Shown one piece after another: positions 1 to 23,580 of a stretch of 64,000 nucleotides of DNA. The stretch comes from Aquila chrysaetos chrysaetos (Eukaryota; Chordata; Aves; Accipitriformes; Accipitridae), in NCBI RefSeq assembly GCF_900496995.4, contig NC_044029.1, forward strand, positions 17,236,001-17,300,000, written 5' to 3'. The notes beneath the pieces were generated by a model. It had not been told where the DNA came from and ran no database searches. It saw only the letters and a list, made by a program, of their open reading frames with translations. Within the stretch, counting starts at the first letter, position 1; the number at the start of each line of letters is the position of its first letter. Position numbers and translations under genes: made by a program.

Positions 1-1041
1 GCCAACTGTCCTTCCCTTCCTTTTCCTGAGTCACTTTTGAACATGCTGCACAGCACAGATTTCATGCAGGTCTTCACTAGCGATCCCTCTTCATTGAGAA
101 AGCCAACCATTTATTTCTGTTCTTTAGCCCTATGCTTGTCCACAGGGGAGACTGTTCCCTCTTATCCCATGGCTGTTTAGTTTCATTGAGACTTTTACAA
201 GCAGGACTTCACCAAATAGCTTTTTAAAACCTAGGGTAGCCTCTATCAGCTGAATCTCCTTTGTTCTCATGCTCATTGACTCCTTCAGAAAGCTCTGGCA
301 CAATATAAAGGCCCTGTTGATCCTTCCACAAACAGCTCACCTACCCACACTCTTCAGCACCTCTGTGTGAGTGCCAGCTGGCCCAAGCAGTCAGTACGTA
401 GCACATACCGACAAAAGCAATACTGACCTCTCAACTGGAGGCATGTCCTCCAGCTCATCTCTTATAAAAACGGCTCTGGCATAGGGCCCTCTATAAGCTT
501 TTCAATGATAAATGGAAATGCAAAAACCTAATTTCTTTTTTTTTTCCCTGTTATGGCATTACCTTATCTTCTAAGCAAAGGTAAGTTGTTAAGACCTCGT
601 CTGTTAACTGAAAGGCTAACCACATTCATGACAAATAATAAAAAAAAAAGTAAAACTTGAATTTCCACTTAGTGAGTAAAGGAACAAAAGAACCAGCTTT
701 GAATTACATTTTATAATGTTCCTTTCTACCTGTTAAAAGTGCCATGCTTCAAAAAATTTCAGAACTCCATATGCACCACTACATCTTAACACACAAATGC
801 TCAAGTTCACAGCACTAGGAACATTACAAGCAGCTACTGTTTCTGTAAAAATATGCTGGATACTCAGCATTTTTGGAAAAAAAAACATAAAAATGGACTG
901 CATACTTAGAACTTCAGGCATCAACAGAGAAAATTTTCCAACACTATTTCTAAGACATAACAGACATAAAAGGATAATTAAATAACCCAAACTATTTACA
1001 AAAGATATAGCTATAAGAAAGGGGAAATGACTTCTATATAC
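1..1041 (-). other. TBK1: TBK1 intron 9 (partial)
   Basis: AT-rich intronic sequence running to the left edge. Neither strand matches the coiled-coil exons expected next, and no repeat family was recognised. Confidence 0.7.
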
Positions 1042-11536
<10,495 letters not shown>

Positions 11537-14500
11537 CTTTGCTCTTTGATAAGACAGTTTTCTTTTTCACCTTAAAAACAAAAGGTTAAATATATTGAAT
11601 TATAATTTAGTAAAATACATGAACAGGACTTAATTTAATTAGAAAGAAAAAAAAACAACCCAAAACCCAACCACAACTCCAAAGACGTACAGAAATAATT
11701 AAGAACAACCAACTATAGGAATAAGAGGTGAAACAGAGAAACAAGCTCAACAATCAAAACTAATGCCATAGACACACCACCTCTCTGCATTTGAGGTCTT
11801 TACTCCCCAAACTTTGTTGGAAAATACAACTGGAAAAGTGAAAGCTTTATAATCCCTTTTCTGATGTACACAGGTGTTTAAATGATACAGTAACAAAAAC
11901 TACAGGAAAGAGTCAAAAACACGTGCACCAGGTCTTTTGAAAATAAGCAAGACCTGCAATAGAATTCCATTATTTGGTATATACGCCAAAGAACAGACAT
12001 CAGAGATGATGGCAGATATGTATACGGATCTTTTAGATCACTTTGGCTCTGGAAGCTGCACTTCAGTACAACTGTAAAGGAACTCAACTAACTACTTACA
12101 AAAAGCTATTTTTACATGAGCTAGACAAAAGTCACAATTAACACAAGTATTTTCAGCTACTTTCTTGAACCACCAATTACTACAGGAAAAACTTAAGGGA
12201 CATTTCTCTCATTTCTAGAATTCCACGTTTGCTATATCACATCATTTCTAGAGAGACAGCCTAGCTTTGCCACCCTCCCTGAAATGTAAACTGTCAGATA
12301 CTCAGGTCTTCACAGATCCAAAAGAAAGAGGAAAAAAAAGTTAGATTAAATTAAAACAATTAAAAAAACATTAGAACTACCAGATTTCTCCCCTTGCAGG
12401 AACAGCAGGAGCTGCAGGTGAATACCCTTACCTTTTTGGTTTAATTAAAGCACTGATTTTGCCATTAAATCTAGCGAAAGGCTCTAAGATCAAAGGCGTA
12501 GCTTCCTAGATCTAAAGAATCTTGAGATCAAAATGGCAACCGGACCAGGGGAAGGTCCTGCAGCAGCAGCTGCCTTTCCTCACAGCCTGGCAGGGGACCC
12601 TGCATCTGCCCCTGTTAACTGGCAAGAAACAGCTAACGGATCCTCAAACAAAACAAAAAAGCCTTTCCTGTAACTTCCAGAGGAAGAGGTATGACAGAAT
12701 TTCCCGCGGATGTCTATGACGAGAAGGCGGCTCGCACTTTGCGAGAGCTCCCTGGCGCAGAGGAGGACACCGGAGGAGCCCGACAGCCTGTACCGTGCGC
12801 CGGCCACCCCAGCACCCTTCGCCCATCCCGCTCTGGCACCCGCCTTCGCACTGCTCCTGATCCGACCCGCGCCACGCTGCAGAGACCCCCGCGTTTGCTC
12901 GTGACTTTGAACGCATTCCTCTATCCGTAGCGACTGCGGATTTCATACTTTCATTTTGCTGTGCGCTCATGTAAGATGTGGAGTTTCTTGCAAAGCTGTC
13001 CCAAAACACCTGGGCAATGACATGTAGCATACAGAACTCAACAACGCAACGCAAAGACCTGACATTACTCTAAACTAAATTCAAAGCCATGCAGCAATGC
13101 CATTTTTAAAATCTAGATAAAGCTCTTAATGCCTAGAGAAGGGAAGAAAGGTTTTTAATCTCAAATTTGAACCAAAAAAACCCACCACCACTCCACAAAT
13201 CCTTACAATTCTCAGTTAACTCTGACTAGGCAATTTACGGTAGTAGAATAAGATAACTTCTCCCAGCTGGCAATTACTGTAGATACCAAAGAGCTACCTA
13301 TGATGCAGACACAGAAGGTAAGGAAGAGGTCTGCAAGGAAATATTGCACAGCCCACTCTCCAAATTAAAAAATTCCTCATAATTAAAACCCTGTTTGTAA
13401 CAAGCCAGCTGGCACATTACCAACAAACATGTATTTTGTCATTTATTTCAAAGCAACATTCATTAGATTCATACCAAGACGCAGAAACATAATGAATCCT
13501 TTCTAAGCAGACAGAAAGCGTGCAGAAGGATCAAGTAAACACAAAGTTTCTTCACTGACATCTGTTCAAATACTAAAAATTTTAGCAGCCTATTAGAGAC
13601 TGAATTATTATGTTGCCCAAAGTGATAAAGGTGAGGTAGCTTATGTATGAGATCAACTCTCTTCCTTCACAATTCCTAATTAAATTTGCTTGAAGGTCAA
13701 TGGGTGAAAACAAAACAAAAAGCGACAGATGAGCTTGAGTATCATTCAATGGATTTAAAAAAACCCCTAGCAAGTCACTAACGAGTTCTCAAGGTCTCGG
13801 TTTTTTCACTTGCAAAACTACAGATACAATTATGCCAGTATGAATCCCAGGGTACACATCCAGTGCCAAACCAAAGTCAATGTTGCACTATTCCACTTTT
13901 TTTAATCAAAATAGTATTTTTATAATAATAACAAAGTCTACACTCTTTTGGCAGAGTCTTCACTTTTAAGGCATAAAGTCTCACTCACCTTTAGTTTTAA
14001 TGTTCAAATTGTAATAATTTGATTCAATAACTTATATTTAGACCTCCTTTGCTTTAATACCTTTCCTTTCTTAGACTGATTCAGAACTCATCTTTGCTAA
14101 ACACTCAGCACGTCCATTTTTCTTTTCATATCTTCCATTATCTTCCTCAATCTATTCACTAAGAGTTTCATATTGAAAAAAAAAAAAAGATCTCTAACTG
14201 TAAAACTGGTCCTGTCACTAGATTTTATGCTTAACTTTCTATTTCTTCATATCGCACTCATGTAGTATCAGACTTAATGACCAGGAGTCAGAAGTTCCTC
14301 ACATATACCTAAAGGTATCTCTCCCACCAGCAGGTTGATTTATTGTCCCCCATGACTCATTAGCATTTCAAGGGCTAGGGGCTGCTGTTGGGGTTTGGGA
14401 GGTTTTTCTGAGTATTTTTCTGCTTCTGGCGATGCTACTACTTCTTTATTTGTCAGCAGGGGGAATTGTAAGAGAAAAAGACTGCATTTGCTAATGCGAT

Positions 14501-14879
14501 TTTTTTTTTTTTAAATTCCCAATACTTTGAAGCAGGAGTACTGACTGCTTCTAATTAATACAAAGACGTTTGCTGTTACCTCCGGCAGGCGGGACAAGCA
14601 CAGAAAGCAGGTACTTCCCCTGTTAACAGCTACAGTATACAAGCTCACCAGGCAAGCAGGGACAGATGATGAAGCTGAAGCGAAGGCTCTTCCCGTCTAC
14701 AGGGAAGATCCTATATGCCACCAAAGCCGACAGGCAAGGTGCTGGGGTTCCGAACAAACGTTACGTTAGCGTCATACGCTCCGGTAAACACAAGGGTTTT
14801 ATACTTTCTGCACGCCCTCTCTTAACGCCTAGGAAGGACGCTTCTCCCCGCGAAGTTCCCGCTTCCTACCCCTGCGTCC
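11537..14879 (-). other. TBK1: TBK1 intron 1 / 5' region
   Basis: Sequence between the coding start and the CpG island. It includes a smaller CpG-containing patch at about 12.52-12.93 kb and AT-rich flanks. The noncoding first exon should splice across it, but several possible donors exist and none could be chosen with confidence. Confidence 0.5.
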
Positions 14880-15557
14880 TTCAGCTAACCTCCTTCCGGG
14901 AGCTTCCAGTCCAACACGGCCGTCCCGATTGCCGAAACGCCCTGCCCCGGGCCGCGCGAGCTGCTGCCTGAACCCACGCGGAGCCCCGCAGGCCCCCAGA
15001 GGCCCGCGACACCGGCGGCAAGCCTGGCTCCGGCGCTGCTCGCCAGCACCGCTCTCGGCGCTTCCAGCCCGCCACGGGGGAAGAGGACTCGGCCTCGGCC
15101 CCGGCCTCGGCCTCGGCCCGGGCCGGCAGCTCCCGCCGAGGCCACGGGCTGGCCCCGGCGACGCAGCCCCACGCCCGGGAAGGTGGGGCAGGGCGGGCAG
15201 GGCGCTGGAGCTCCGCTCCGCAACAGGACAGCCTTCCCGAGGTAAAAAGTTTAGCAACTCCCACACCCACGAAGGCGACGCCGCTGCCCGAGGAAAGCCG
15301 TACACAGACCGCTACCGAACGTACGCTTCCCCCCCGCCCCTTCCCGTTACAATCGCAGTTTTGACGGGTCGTACCAACTGCGACCTGCCGACATGCGCGG
15401 GGACAGAAGTCACCGGGACCGGGGCAGGGACGAGCCCCAGGCACGCCGCCGAGGCCGCAGGCCGGCCGCCGCCTCGTCCCCTCCCCGGGCGGGGGCCGGC
15501 CCCGCTGCCGCCTCAGGGGGGCTCCGGCGGCTCCCGGGAAGGCCCCGCCGCCGCCCC

Positions 15558-15570
15558 GGGAAACCGAAAC
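15558..15570 (+). promoter_or_regulatory. IRF/ISRE-like element
   Basis: GGGAAACCGAAAC fits the IRF core GAAANNGAAA. Its run of A stands out in an otherwise GC-saturated island. IRF binding here is inferred from the motif alone. Confidence 0.55.
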
Positions 15571-15850
15571 CACCTCGCCCCGGCGGCGGCGGCGCGGAGG
15601 GGAAGCGGCTCCCGCCGCAGCCGCTGCCTCCCACCTCGGCTCGGCTCGGCTCGGCGCGGCGCGGCCTCCCCCCACCGCGCCCGGCCCTGCCCACCGGCCC
15701 CGACCCCCACGCACCGAGCCGCCTCTCGCCCTGCCTGCCCAGCGCCCCGGCCGCTTCCGGCTTCCTGCCGCGGCGCCGGGGAGGGCGGAGCGGCAGAAGC
15801 GCCGCCTCGGCGGCCGCCGCCCCCGGCCCTTCCCCGCCCGGAGGTGGCCG

Positions 15851-15930
15851 GCGGGGCGGCGGGGTGCGGGGCGGGGCGGCGGGGTGCGGGGCGGGCCGGC
15901 GAGGTGCGGGGCGGGCCGGCGGGCCGGCTG
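15851..15930. repeat. 20-bp GC-rich tandem repeat, four units
   Basis: Two identical 20-bp units (15851-15870, 15871-15890) followed by two diverged units. The plus strand is G-rich and could form G-quadruplex-like structures within the TBK1 promoter island. Confidence 0.8.
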
Positions 15931-17159
15931 ACGGGGCGCGGCGGGAGGGAGCGGGAGGGGACGGCGAAGCCGGGAAAGGTCGGGGAGGCGGCGTCGACGA
16001 GTGGGAGCGGGTGTTCCCGAGCGGTGGTCGCTCCGGGCGTTCCGGCTGGTCCGGCGCTCGGAACGAGCTCGGGCCGGCGCCGGGGAGCGTTTCCGCGGCG
16101 ATTGTTTTTGCTGCGTGACCGCTTCGGCGGCGGCTCTGCCCCGCCGCCCCCCCCCGAGGCCGGGCCGCCGCCTTCCCCCGCCCCGGCGCACCCGGCGGGA
16201 GCGTTTCCCCGCCCCGGGTCCCTGACCTCGGCCTCACCCCGTTTAAACCTCACCAGGCGTCGGTGCTCTTCATAGGGTCGTGCCCTCGCTTATTTTTTAC
16301 TTAAATGCCTTAACGCAAAGTTCCTTGATGATTTATCTCTTGCTCTTTTTTTTTTTTTGTCTGTCCGCTAATGTTGCTGTTCCAATAAATGGTCTGCATA
16401 GCTTGTGTAAGGAAAAACATAATTCATATACTACAAAAAATATAATTTATGCAGCATATAGTGGGAAAATAGTCAAAATAATTTTTTATTTTTTCCCCCA
16501 AGACTATCCTTTTTTTGATCCTCTGCATTTCCTGTTTGGAATTTCCATCTTCCCAAATCTTAGAAGCCTATTCTCTTGAGGAACTGACACATGAAAAATA
16601 GCAGCCTTTAGCTTGCAGGCTTTGCTTATTGTTATCATCTTACCTTTCTCAAGCTTTATCACAAGTCCAAACTTCTGCTGGTTCAGTTGTTAACAGAGTG
16701 CTAAAGCTTGTTCTAAAATTCTGCTTAGTGAAACTGATAAATTGACTTCGATACATTTTATACTGTTACTGTAAATGCTTAATTTATAGCTGTTGGCATC
16801 TGAGCTTTATTTCATAGCGCTTCTGCATTGTAGAGGGAATAGTTCCCCGCCACAATGGCGTTGTCCTTGCATCCTTCAAAACACTGCAGCGCTCCTCGGA
16901 AGTTACATGGCTTATTTCTGCTACCCTCTCTTCAGTACCCAGCTTGGCAAGCCATTTTTTTTTCCACTAGGTGGATACCCATGAGTCAGCTTTGTCTTCT
17001 TTAGAAATATTCATCAGATCGTGCATACGCGTTTTAGCAACAGCCCTCTCAAAATCAGGAAAACGTCAATGAACTTTTCTTTGTATCTTGAATGTGTACT
17101 TGCTCCCACTTCTGAATAAAACCAAGCTGTTGGCTCAGCATGTTGATGCTTTTTGGACC

Positions 17160-17395
17160 TGGCCATTTTATATCATGGTCTCACTCAGGCTGGACGGGGC
17201 TTCGGGAGGTCTCTGGTCCAACCACCTGCTCAAAGCAGGGTCAGTGCTGACTTCGGACCAGGTTCCCCAGGACTTTGTTCATTTAAGACCTAGAGTATCT
17301 CAGCTCCAATGTCACCCTGCCCCTGGGTCTGGCTGCCGACCGCTCTCAATGCAGTTACAAGCCTGTGTGCTTTCCCCAGGTCTTGAATAAACGAA
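17160..17395 (-). mobile_element. CR1 LINE fragment
   Basis: Carries the avian CR1 3'-region wording on the plus strand: GAGGTCTCTGGTCCAACCAC-like segment, CCTGCTCAAAGCAGGGTCA and GACCAGGTTCCCCAGG. This is the reverse complement of the element, so it lies on the minus strand. Severely 5'-truncated, as usual for CR1. Ends are approximate. Confidence 0.75.
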
Positions 17396-19647
17396 GATGA
17401 TTCATACTGTACACACGATTCAAACTGTCCATTTTTTTAGCGTGTATCTGTAACATAATCAATGATACTTATGCAAGGGGAATCTTCTCTAGGCTTTAAA
17501 TGTTTCACAGTATGAATCACAGGAAAACATTATATTGAATGTAAGAACAGGGAAAACAGACACCAAAAAGGAAAGTGTCATCACAGTTTCACTCTAGAAA
17601 TTTTTACTTTGCTTCCTTCCACTTCTTTTCAATGTATTAGTAGAACTTCTGGTATTCCTCTCCTCTCTTGTATTGGATTCTCATTCATGTTCACAAATTC
17701 AGCAGTCTGTAGCTGAATACAATTACATCTCTTCATCCTAACAATACAGCTATAAGAATTGCAGCTAAAGCTGGCATGTTGCATACCATCTTCTCACACG
17801 TGTAGCTGTGAATGCCAGAACTCAGAAAAAGATGCTGGGGAAAAAAAGCCAAACTAAGCATAGTCGACCAGAGCTGAGAGCATTAAAACTGGCAAAATAC
17901 AGTATAATCTTCTAACCTTTTCCTTGGGACCCTCTGGGCAACCTAGCAACAGAGAGGTAAGAACAGGGGAGAGTGGAAATTGAACACATCAGATATTTGC
18001 CAAGAAAAAAAACATCTGATTGAATTGACTTTTAAAAATTTAGAGTGAGAAATTGCATCTTACCAACCATACTAGAAGGACAACTGCTAACTCTACCAGT
18101 AAGTCAGGTGAGAACAGTAACTCTAGAAAGTCCTAAGCAAGTTAAACATTGTTTTTCTATATCATTAACAAATTTTCTAAAAGAACACCAAAGCTTTTGA
18201 GCCATTTACTCATATAGTCAAATTGCTTTCTATATTTGATTTAAATATTTAGGAGGCATCACAGCTGAACCAGAATAAGCAAACCTATTCAGCAGCCAAC
18301 TTCACTTCAGCTGGAACTGCCTTTCATAGTTCCATGTTATTTAAGCCATTTTCTCTTCTTCTGTAGTTTTGCAGAGAGGAAAGGGAAGCAATTTTGTGAT
18401 GTAAGACAGCTCTTACTAGCTTTGCCTTGTTTCCAGCTTGCCACCAGAGAATTCATTCCAAAGCTGTTTACAACATGTACAGATTAACACTCCCAAGCAA
18501 ACCTTAGTCCAAAAGTAGTCCACAAATGGTACTCTTCCTCCTGGTCCCATAGTTACGAAGCCATCTGGGAGAGTTCAGTGGAATAGTGGCTAGTGTTGAT
18601 AGTAAAACAACATTATTAGATTAAAAAAATCTTGTTCTGGAGTCTGGTATGTCCCACTTTTCTGAAATGCCTGGGATATACATATAGTGAACAACGAACA
18701 CATGAAGTAGGAACAGAGAACGTGAGAGGGAAAAGCCTTCATGCTAGAGCAACAAACGCAAAACCTGTCTGCCAAACAATCTTCACAATCACCATGGCAT
18801 TAACCTGCTGTGTGCCTGCGTAACATGCATAATTCACACAGCCGGCAGGTACCCACCTCATAGAAAATTGGAAACACCAAACGCAATACCCCCAGACAAA
18901 CTGCGGACACATACAACCACCCATGCATCTGTCAGAATGAATGTGAGCAACCAGGGAGGAACGGAAAGACCCGCTGAAGAGTAAGAAAACATTTCTCACC
19001 GAACAGTTACTCTGGCTCTGACTTCCCACTTCTGCTATCACCAGGAGCTGTATCAACCTTGACCTTGGCAGAAATGTATTTTCCAGCACATTCCATCTTT
19101 TTCCGATGTGCCACCTTTTGCCACTACCAAGATGTTTCACAGGGAGATACTCCCCCTCCTATTTCTGGCTGCCCCATCAACTTCTGTCGCTTGTTCTCAT
19201 CACTACTACCACTAAGTCCCATTCTTTCACTTGTGCTGGTCCTTCACAGCAGTTTTGGCATACTTAATCAGTTAAAACCTGTTTGCTTTTTTCCTTCACT
19301 GCCCTTTTCTTTGGCTTCCTGTTGGCTTAACTTACTGAAATGGCACAATTAAAGTTCAGTAACTGCATGGCTACAGAGTGATGCTACAACTAAATGGGCC
19401 CAATGGCCAGCTGCTGCTGAAAGGGGCTTGCTGCCTCCTCCACCCCTACCCACACATTACAGCTGCTTTCCTTGAGTCTGCAGTAGCACTTGTCTCACCC
19501 CATGGTGAGGTAGTTCCAGCTGGAAAACCTTTGTCTCCCCCAAACAGTAAGTAGCTTTCTAAATAGCTTTGAATTTATTTGTTAATAGCTTTGAAGTTTT
19601 TGAAAAATTTGAAAATAAGTTATTTTACAAGATTAGCTTTCCACCAT

Positions 19648-20211
19648 TGTCGTGGTTTAACCCCAGCCAGCAACTAAGCACCACGCAGCCGCTCTCTCAC
19701 TTCCCCCCCACCCAGTGGGATGGGGGAGAAAATTGGGAATAGAAGTAAAACTTGTGGGTTGAGATAAGAACAGTTTAATAGAATATAAAAAAGAAGAAAC
19801 TAATAATTATAATGATAACACTAAAAGCGACAGCAGTAATGATAAAAGGATTGGAATATACAAATGATGCACAGTGCAATTGCTCACCACCCACTGATTG
19901 ACACCCAGTTACTCCCCGAGTGGTGATCCCCCCCCCCCCCACTCCCCCCAGTTTATGTACTGGACATGACATCACATGGTATGGAATACCCCGTTGGCCA
20001 GTTTGGGTCAGGTGCCCTGGCTGTGTCCTGTGCCAACTTCTTGTGCCCCTCCAGCTTTCCCGCTGGCTGGGCTTGAGAAGCTGAAAAATCCTTGACTTCA
20101 GACTAAACATTACTTAGCAACAACTGAAAACATCGCATACTGAACTCAAAACATAGCACTGTACCAGCTACTAGAAAGACAATTAACTCTATCCCAGCTG
20201 AAACCAGGACA
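19648..20211 (-). mobile_element. Solo LTR of an avian endogenous retrovirus (family A)
   Basis: About 564 bp with TG...CA ends (plus-strand start TGTCGTGG, end CCAGGACA), bounded by perfect 5-bp direct repeats accat at 19643-19647 and 20212-20216. The 5-bp duplication points to an ERVL-type integrase. Same family as the LTR at 6059-6643, opposite orientation. No internal region, so it arose by recombination between two LTRs. The intact duplication suggests moderate rather than great age. Confidence 0.9.
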
Positions 20212-22652
20212 ACCATAAATTGTCCTGTTACGGAATCGGACAAGTGCCAATGCTAACAAGAGAGGGGAAAAGGGCAGCTTGCCTCTCTGGGCAGCAACGA
20301 GCTGCTAAAATGTCTTACCTGCATTAATAAGCCATTCCCTGAGAAAAATTGTCCCTGACCTCAGCTTGCGTCAAATTCATTGCCTCTACTTCACACTGGG
20401 AAAGTGCTTGCAGACATGAAAGCTTATCTGTCTTTAGTAATTACACCAGCTTGTAAATAAAAGATTCTAGCGCTCTGCAAAGGCTGCCTTGTATCTTTAA
20501 TTGAAGACCTGCAGCTGTGTTTCCTACTTAAACACACCTTATAGGAGGAAATAGCTTGTGCATAAAAGGAAGAGTTACTACCGTGACGATGTTTTATGCA
20601 TCTTCAGTCTGGACAGGGCCATTTTGACCAATGCAGGTACACAGTAATGGTAAGTCATACGGGAGAGCTGCAGGCAGTTGTGTTTGGTGCAGCCTTTAAA
20701 TCAGAAGATCACCCATTGTCTGAAGAAGGAAAACACGTGAATGTCAACCTAATCCCTCTGTGGAGTGTTCTCATCTATCTCTTGTTTCTCCTCTTCTACT
20801 CCCAAAAGAAGTAGTTTTCATAGTATGTTCAAAGCGTCTAAACACTGCCTGGAGAGTCTAGTGCACACTCTGAATACATGTTGCGTCACCAGATTTCTCT
20901 TTGAAGATAAGTGCACTTCTTTTCCAGTCCAGATTTAAAAAGAAAAAAACAAAACCAAAAAGCATCTCTTCAAAGTAAAAATTTAGAAACTCATCAATTG
21001 CCTTTCTAAACCTTGATTCTTTGCAAAGATGGTTACTAGGCACTGCATACCCACCACATAACACAACTGCGATACAACAGCTGCAGACCTGTGGTCTCTG
21101 CACCGCTGAAGGAAATTGCAGAAAAAATAACATGCTAGTAGCCAGAATCAGTGTTTACATGTTTATCTAAAGTTATAGAAACCAACTCACAGACCCTGTT
21201 TTACAGTTCACTGCTTGCATAATCCCTGACAGTACACTATGCTGATTCAACAGGGATAAAGCATAGAAGTGAACAATCCTTTTTTAGTTCCTCAGGCTGA
21301 ACCAAATTTGTTTCTCCAAAGATCCAGACTACCTCACCATTCATCCTACAGGATACTCTTTCGGTCACAGATGGAAGGGCAGGGTAGAAGTCAATAATAC
21401 AGCCCAGCCGATGGTTGCTGCGCACAGCTCACTCCTACACTCTGCACTCTCTGCTTTAGACCCATCCTCACCTGGCACCACCACAGATGGCAACTTGCTT
21501 TGAGGGGGAAGTGTTTCTGCTGCTTCAGCTTCCTGACTAGCTCCTTACGGGGTTAGATGAACACCAGCTTTGGCACAGAGGAAGCTACAGGGGGAGAATG
21601 GGGATGAGGAAGGAGAGCAGTCTCTTTTGGCAGTGGCCAGTTTAAAGACTTTTCTCATGAGGGTGTAATTTGATAATAGCTAAATCATGCTCTGTTAGAC
21701 AAATGACACAGCCAATTATACTAATTGTATTAATAAGCATAGGCTTTTTTCCTGCTTTTATACAGTGCTAAAAGCAGCAGTACTACCCTTACTTCAGAAG
21801 GCAAAAGTCTAAATCATGTATGAAACCCAAGAGCGACTCCGTTACAATGGCACTGTAATTTAAAAACTTTGCTCAAGACAGAAGAGCCCTACCTTATCGT
21901 TCGCTTCATAATCTGCCTAGTGAAAGCTCTTCCCTCCATGTGGTAAAGCTGCCATAACTGCAGAGGAAGGAGACCGAGCCAAACACTGAGAAGACTGACA
22001 GCAATAGCTGCCACGGCCAGGGGTGCAGCCCCTTGCGCTGGGGAGGGGCAGCAGGGAGGTGCAGGAACGCAGCAGCAGATGCAAAGCACCAAGTCAAAGC
22101 TGGAAGGGTTCTAGTGCTACAGGAGAAAACGAAACGGCTATTGGACCCAGGGAACCTCTTGCACCGGTGTGGCAGCAAAAGGAGGGAAACAGGACTGTGA
22201 GACTAGGAAGTATAAAAAGCACCACAAGCACTTAATCTGTGATAAGACAAATCAAGTAACAGGAAACTTTTGATTAAACGTACAAAAATCAGGAACAAAA
22301 ATCTTATAGAAGTGATACTGTCCTACTGAAGAGCAGTAAAGGTAAGTGCCCTCTGCTTTCTTCCCTCAGTGAAGATGGAGGGAATGGCAGTAAGTAGCCT
22401 CAAAACATCACTACGCTTCACTCCCGGCTGCTGTTTCTGATCCACCTCCTCATTTATTTTCCATTTAAATTGGATGAAGAACCTAGCACCGCACAGTCTA
22501 GAAAAATGCTCATCTGATTATGCTAGAGGTAAGTCAGCTTTTTACTATGGACAGCAGTTCCTGAGGAAAGTATTAAACCCCATGCATGGGAAGACTCCTA
22601 GCTTGCCCCTGTCCCTGTGAAATAGCTACAAAAACTGTAATGCCATAGAACT

Positions 22653-22677
22653 AAAAAAAAAAAAAAAAAAAAAAAAA
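22653..22677. repeat. A25 homopolymer
   Basis: Uninterrupted run of 25 A on the plus strand. It could be the tail of an unrecognised retroposed copy or a simple repeat; no adjoining element was identified. Confidence 0.85.
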
Positions 22678-22959
22678 GGCAAAGAAACAAGCTGACCAAC
22701 TGATACATTTTGGGACAGAACTAGCAACACCCTACTAAAATCTCTGTATAGACCATTGATCCTACTGACATATTGCAGTGAATACAATTCTTTTTCTGCC
22801 AGCATCCTCCACATGCAAGACTGCCATACAATTTATTATCCAAGCATCAGAAAAATTGCCAGGTTCTACTCAAATGTAACAGCCAGAAGGTTAAAGAATG
22901 CTGTAGCTTCTAAAGATTCAACCAAAATGATTCAAAGAGACTTAACATTTCACTGGATA

Positions 22960-23553
22960 AAATTTTATTTTTTTCATAAAAAAGATAGAACCAGATGCTA
23001 CTTTTAAATGAAATCATTTATTAAACCAATCTGTTTTATAGGAGGTATATATATATAATTTTATCATTAAGACAACTTCAATGAAATGACTATCTACAAG
23101 AATGACTTTGATTGTTTTATTTTCATGTCACCATACATGAACAAATGAATTTTATGTCTTATGAAAACATTTTACTCAGTATCAAAAATGTACACATTTT
23201 AATAACCATTGCTATGGTCTGAAGGGATTTTTACATTTAATTTCAAAAATAAGTGTAATTTCATTGCTGCACGTGTTACAGCATAAGCTTAAATCATCCT
23301 TTACATAATAAAAGTTTGTGTAGGTATACAGATAATTTTTCATGTTGTCACATACCTTCATGTTTGAGACACAGGTGGGGGATTTGCATTTCTTTTTTTT
23401 ACGAGAGGCTAAAATATGTACTGATGTGAGCACAAAGCAACATTTCTTAAAAACAAACCCAGTCTGAATGGCACAAGAGTTAGCGTTTTTATAAATTAAC
23501 AACCAGAGTTCTGGACTACGGAAAACAGGGTACATGAGATTCCAGTACTTTCC
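22960..23553 (-). other. XPOT: XPOT 3' UTR (approximate extent)
   Basis: Sequence following the XPOT stop codon on the minus strand. Poly(A) signals AATAAA read on the minus strand at 23116-23121 and 23017-23022, with another near 22965. The true cleavage site cannot be chosen from sequence alone. Confidence 0.55.
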
Positions 23554-23580
23554 TTAGGGCTTTGCTCTCTGGAAGAATAC
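23554..23580 (-). CDS. XPOT: XPOT exon 25, coding part with stop (residues 955-962)
   Basis: VFFQRAKP then TAA. Acceptor TTAACAG. The C-terminus is identical to human exportin-T; the 3' UTR follows to about 23.0 kb. Confidence 0.95.
   Translation of the reverse strand, partial: VFFQRAKP

Larger units (their letters stand above)
14880..16270 (-). promoter_or_regulatory. TBK1: CpG island, probable TBK1 promoter and first exon
   Basis: About 1.4 kb of very GC-rich, CpG-dense DNA with sharp edges against AT-rich flanks. It lies about 3.3 kb upstream of the TBK1 start codon, where a noncoding first exon is expected. Long open frames on both strands here are the usual result of high GC and are not genes. 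It contains an IRF/ISRE-like element near 15558, ETS-like CTTCCGG sites (for example near 15753), CGGCT pentamers near 15637 and a 20-bp tandem repeat at 15851. A divergent transcript is possible but not shown. Confidence 0.8.
16271..22959. other. Intergenic spacer between TBK1 promoter and XPOT 3' end
   Basis: About 6.7 kb with no supportable coding exon on either strand. It holds a CR1 fragment (about 17.16-17.40 kb), a solo LTR (19648-20211) and a 25-base A run (22653-22677). The rest is unremarkable unique-looking sequence. Confidence 0.65.

Noticed and set aside
14881-16191. 436-codon minus-strand open frame, with others on both strands, in the TBK1 CpG island
   Set aside because: Low-complexity Arg/Pro/Gly/Ala protein on several frames at once, a by-product of very high GC and few stop codons. 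No recognisable domain.
23212-23535. 107-codon minus-strand open frame
   Set aside because: Lies in the XPOT 3' UTR just after the stop codon; no similarity to known proteins.
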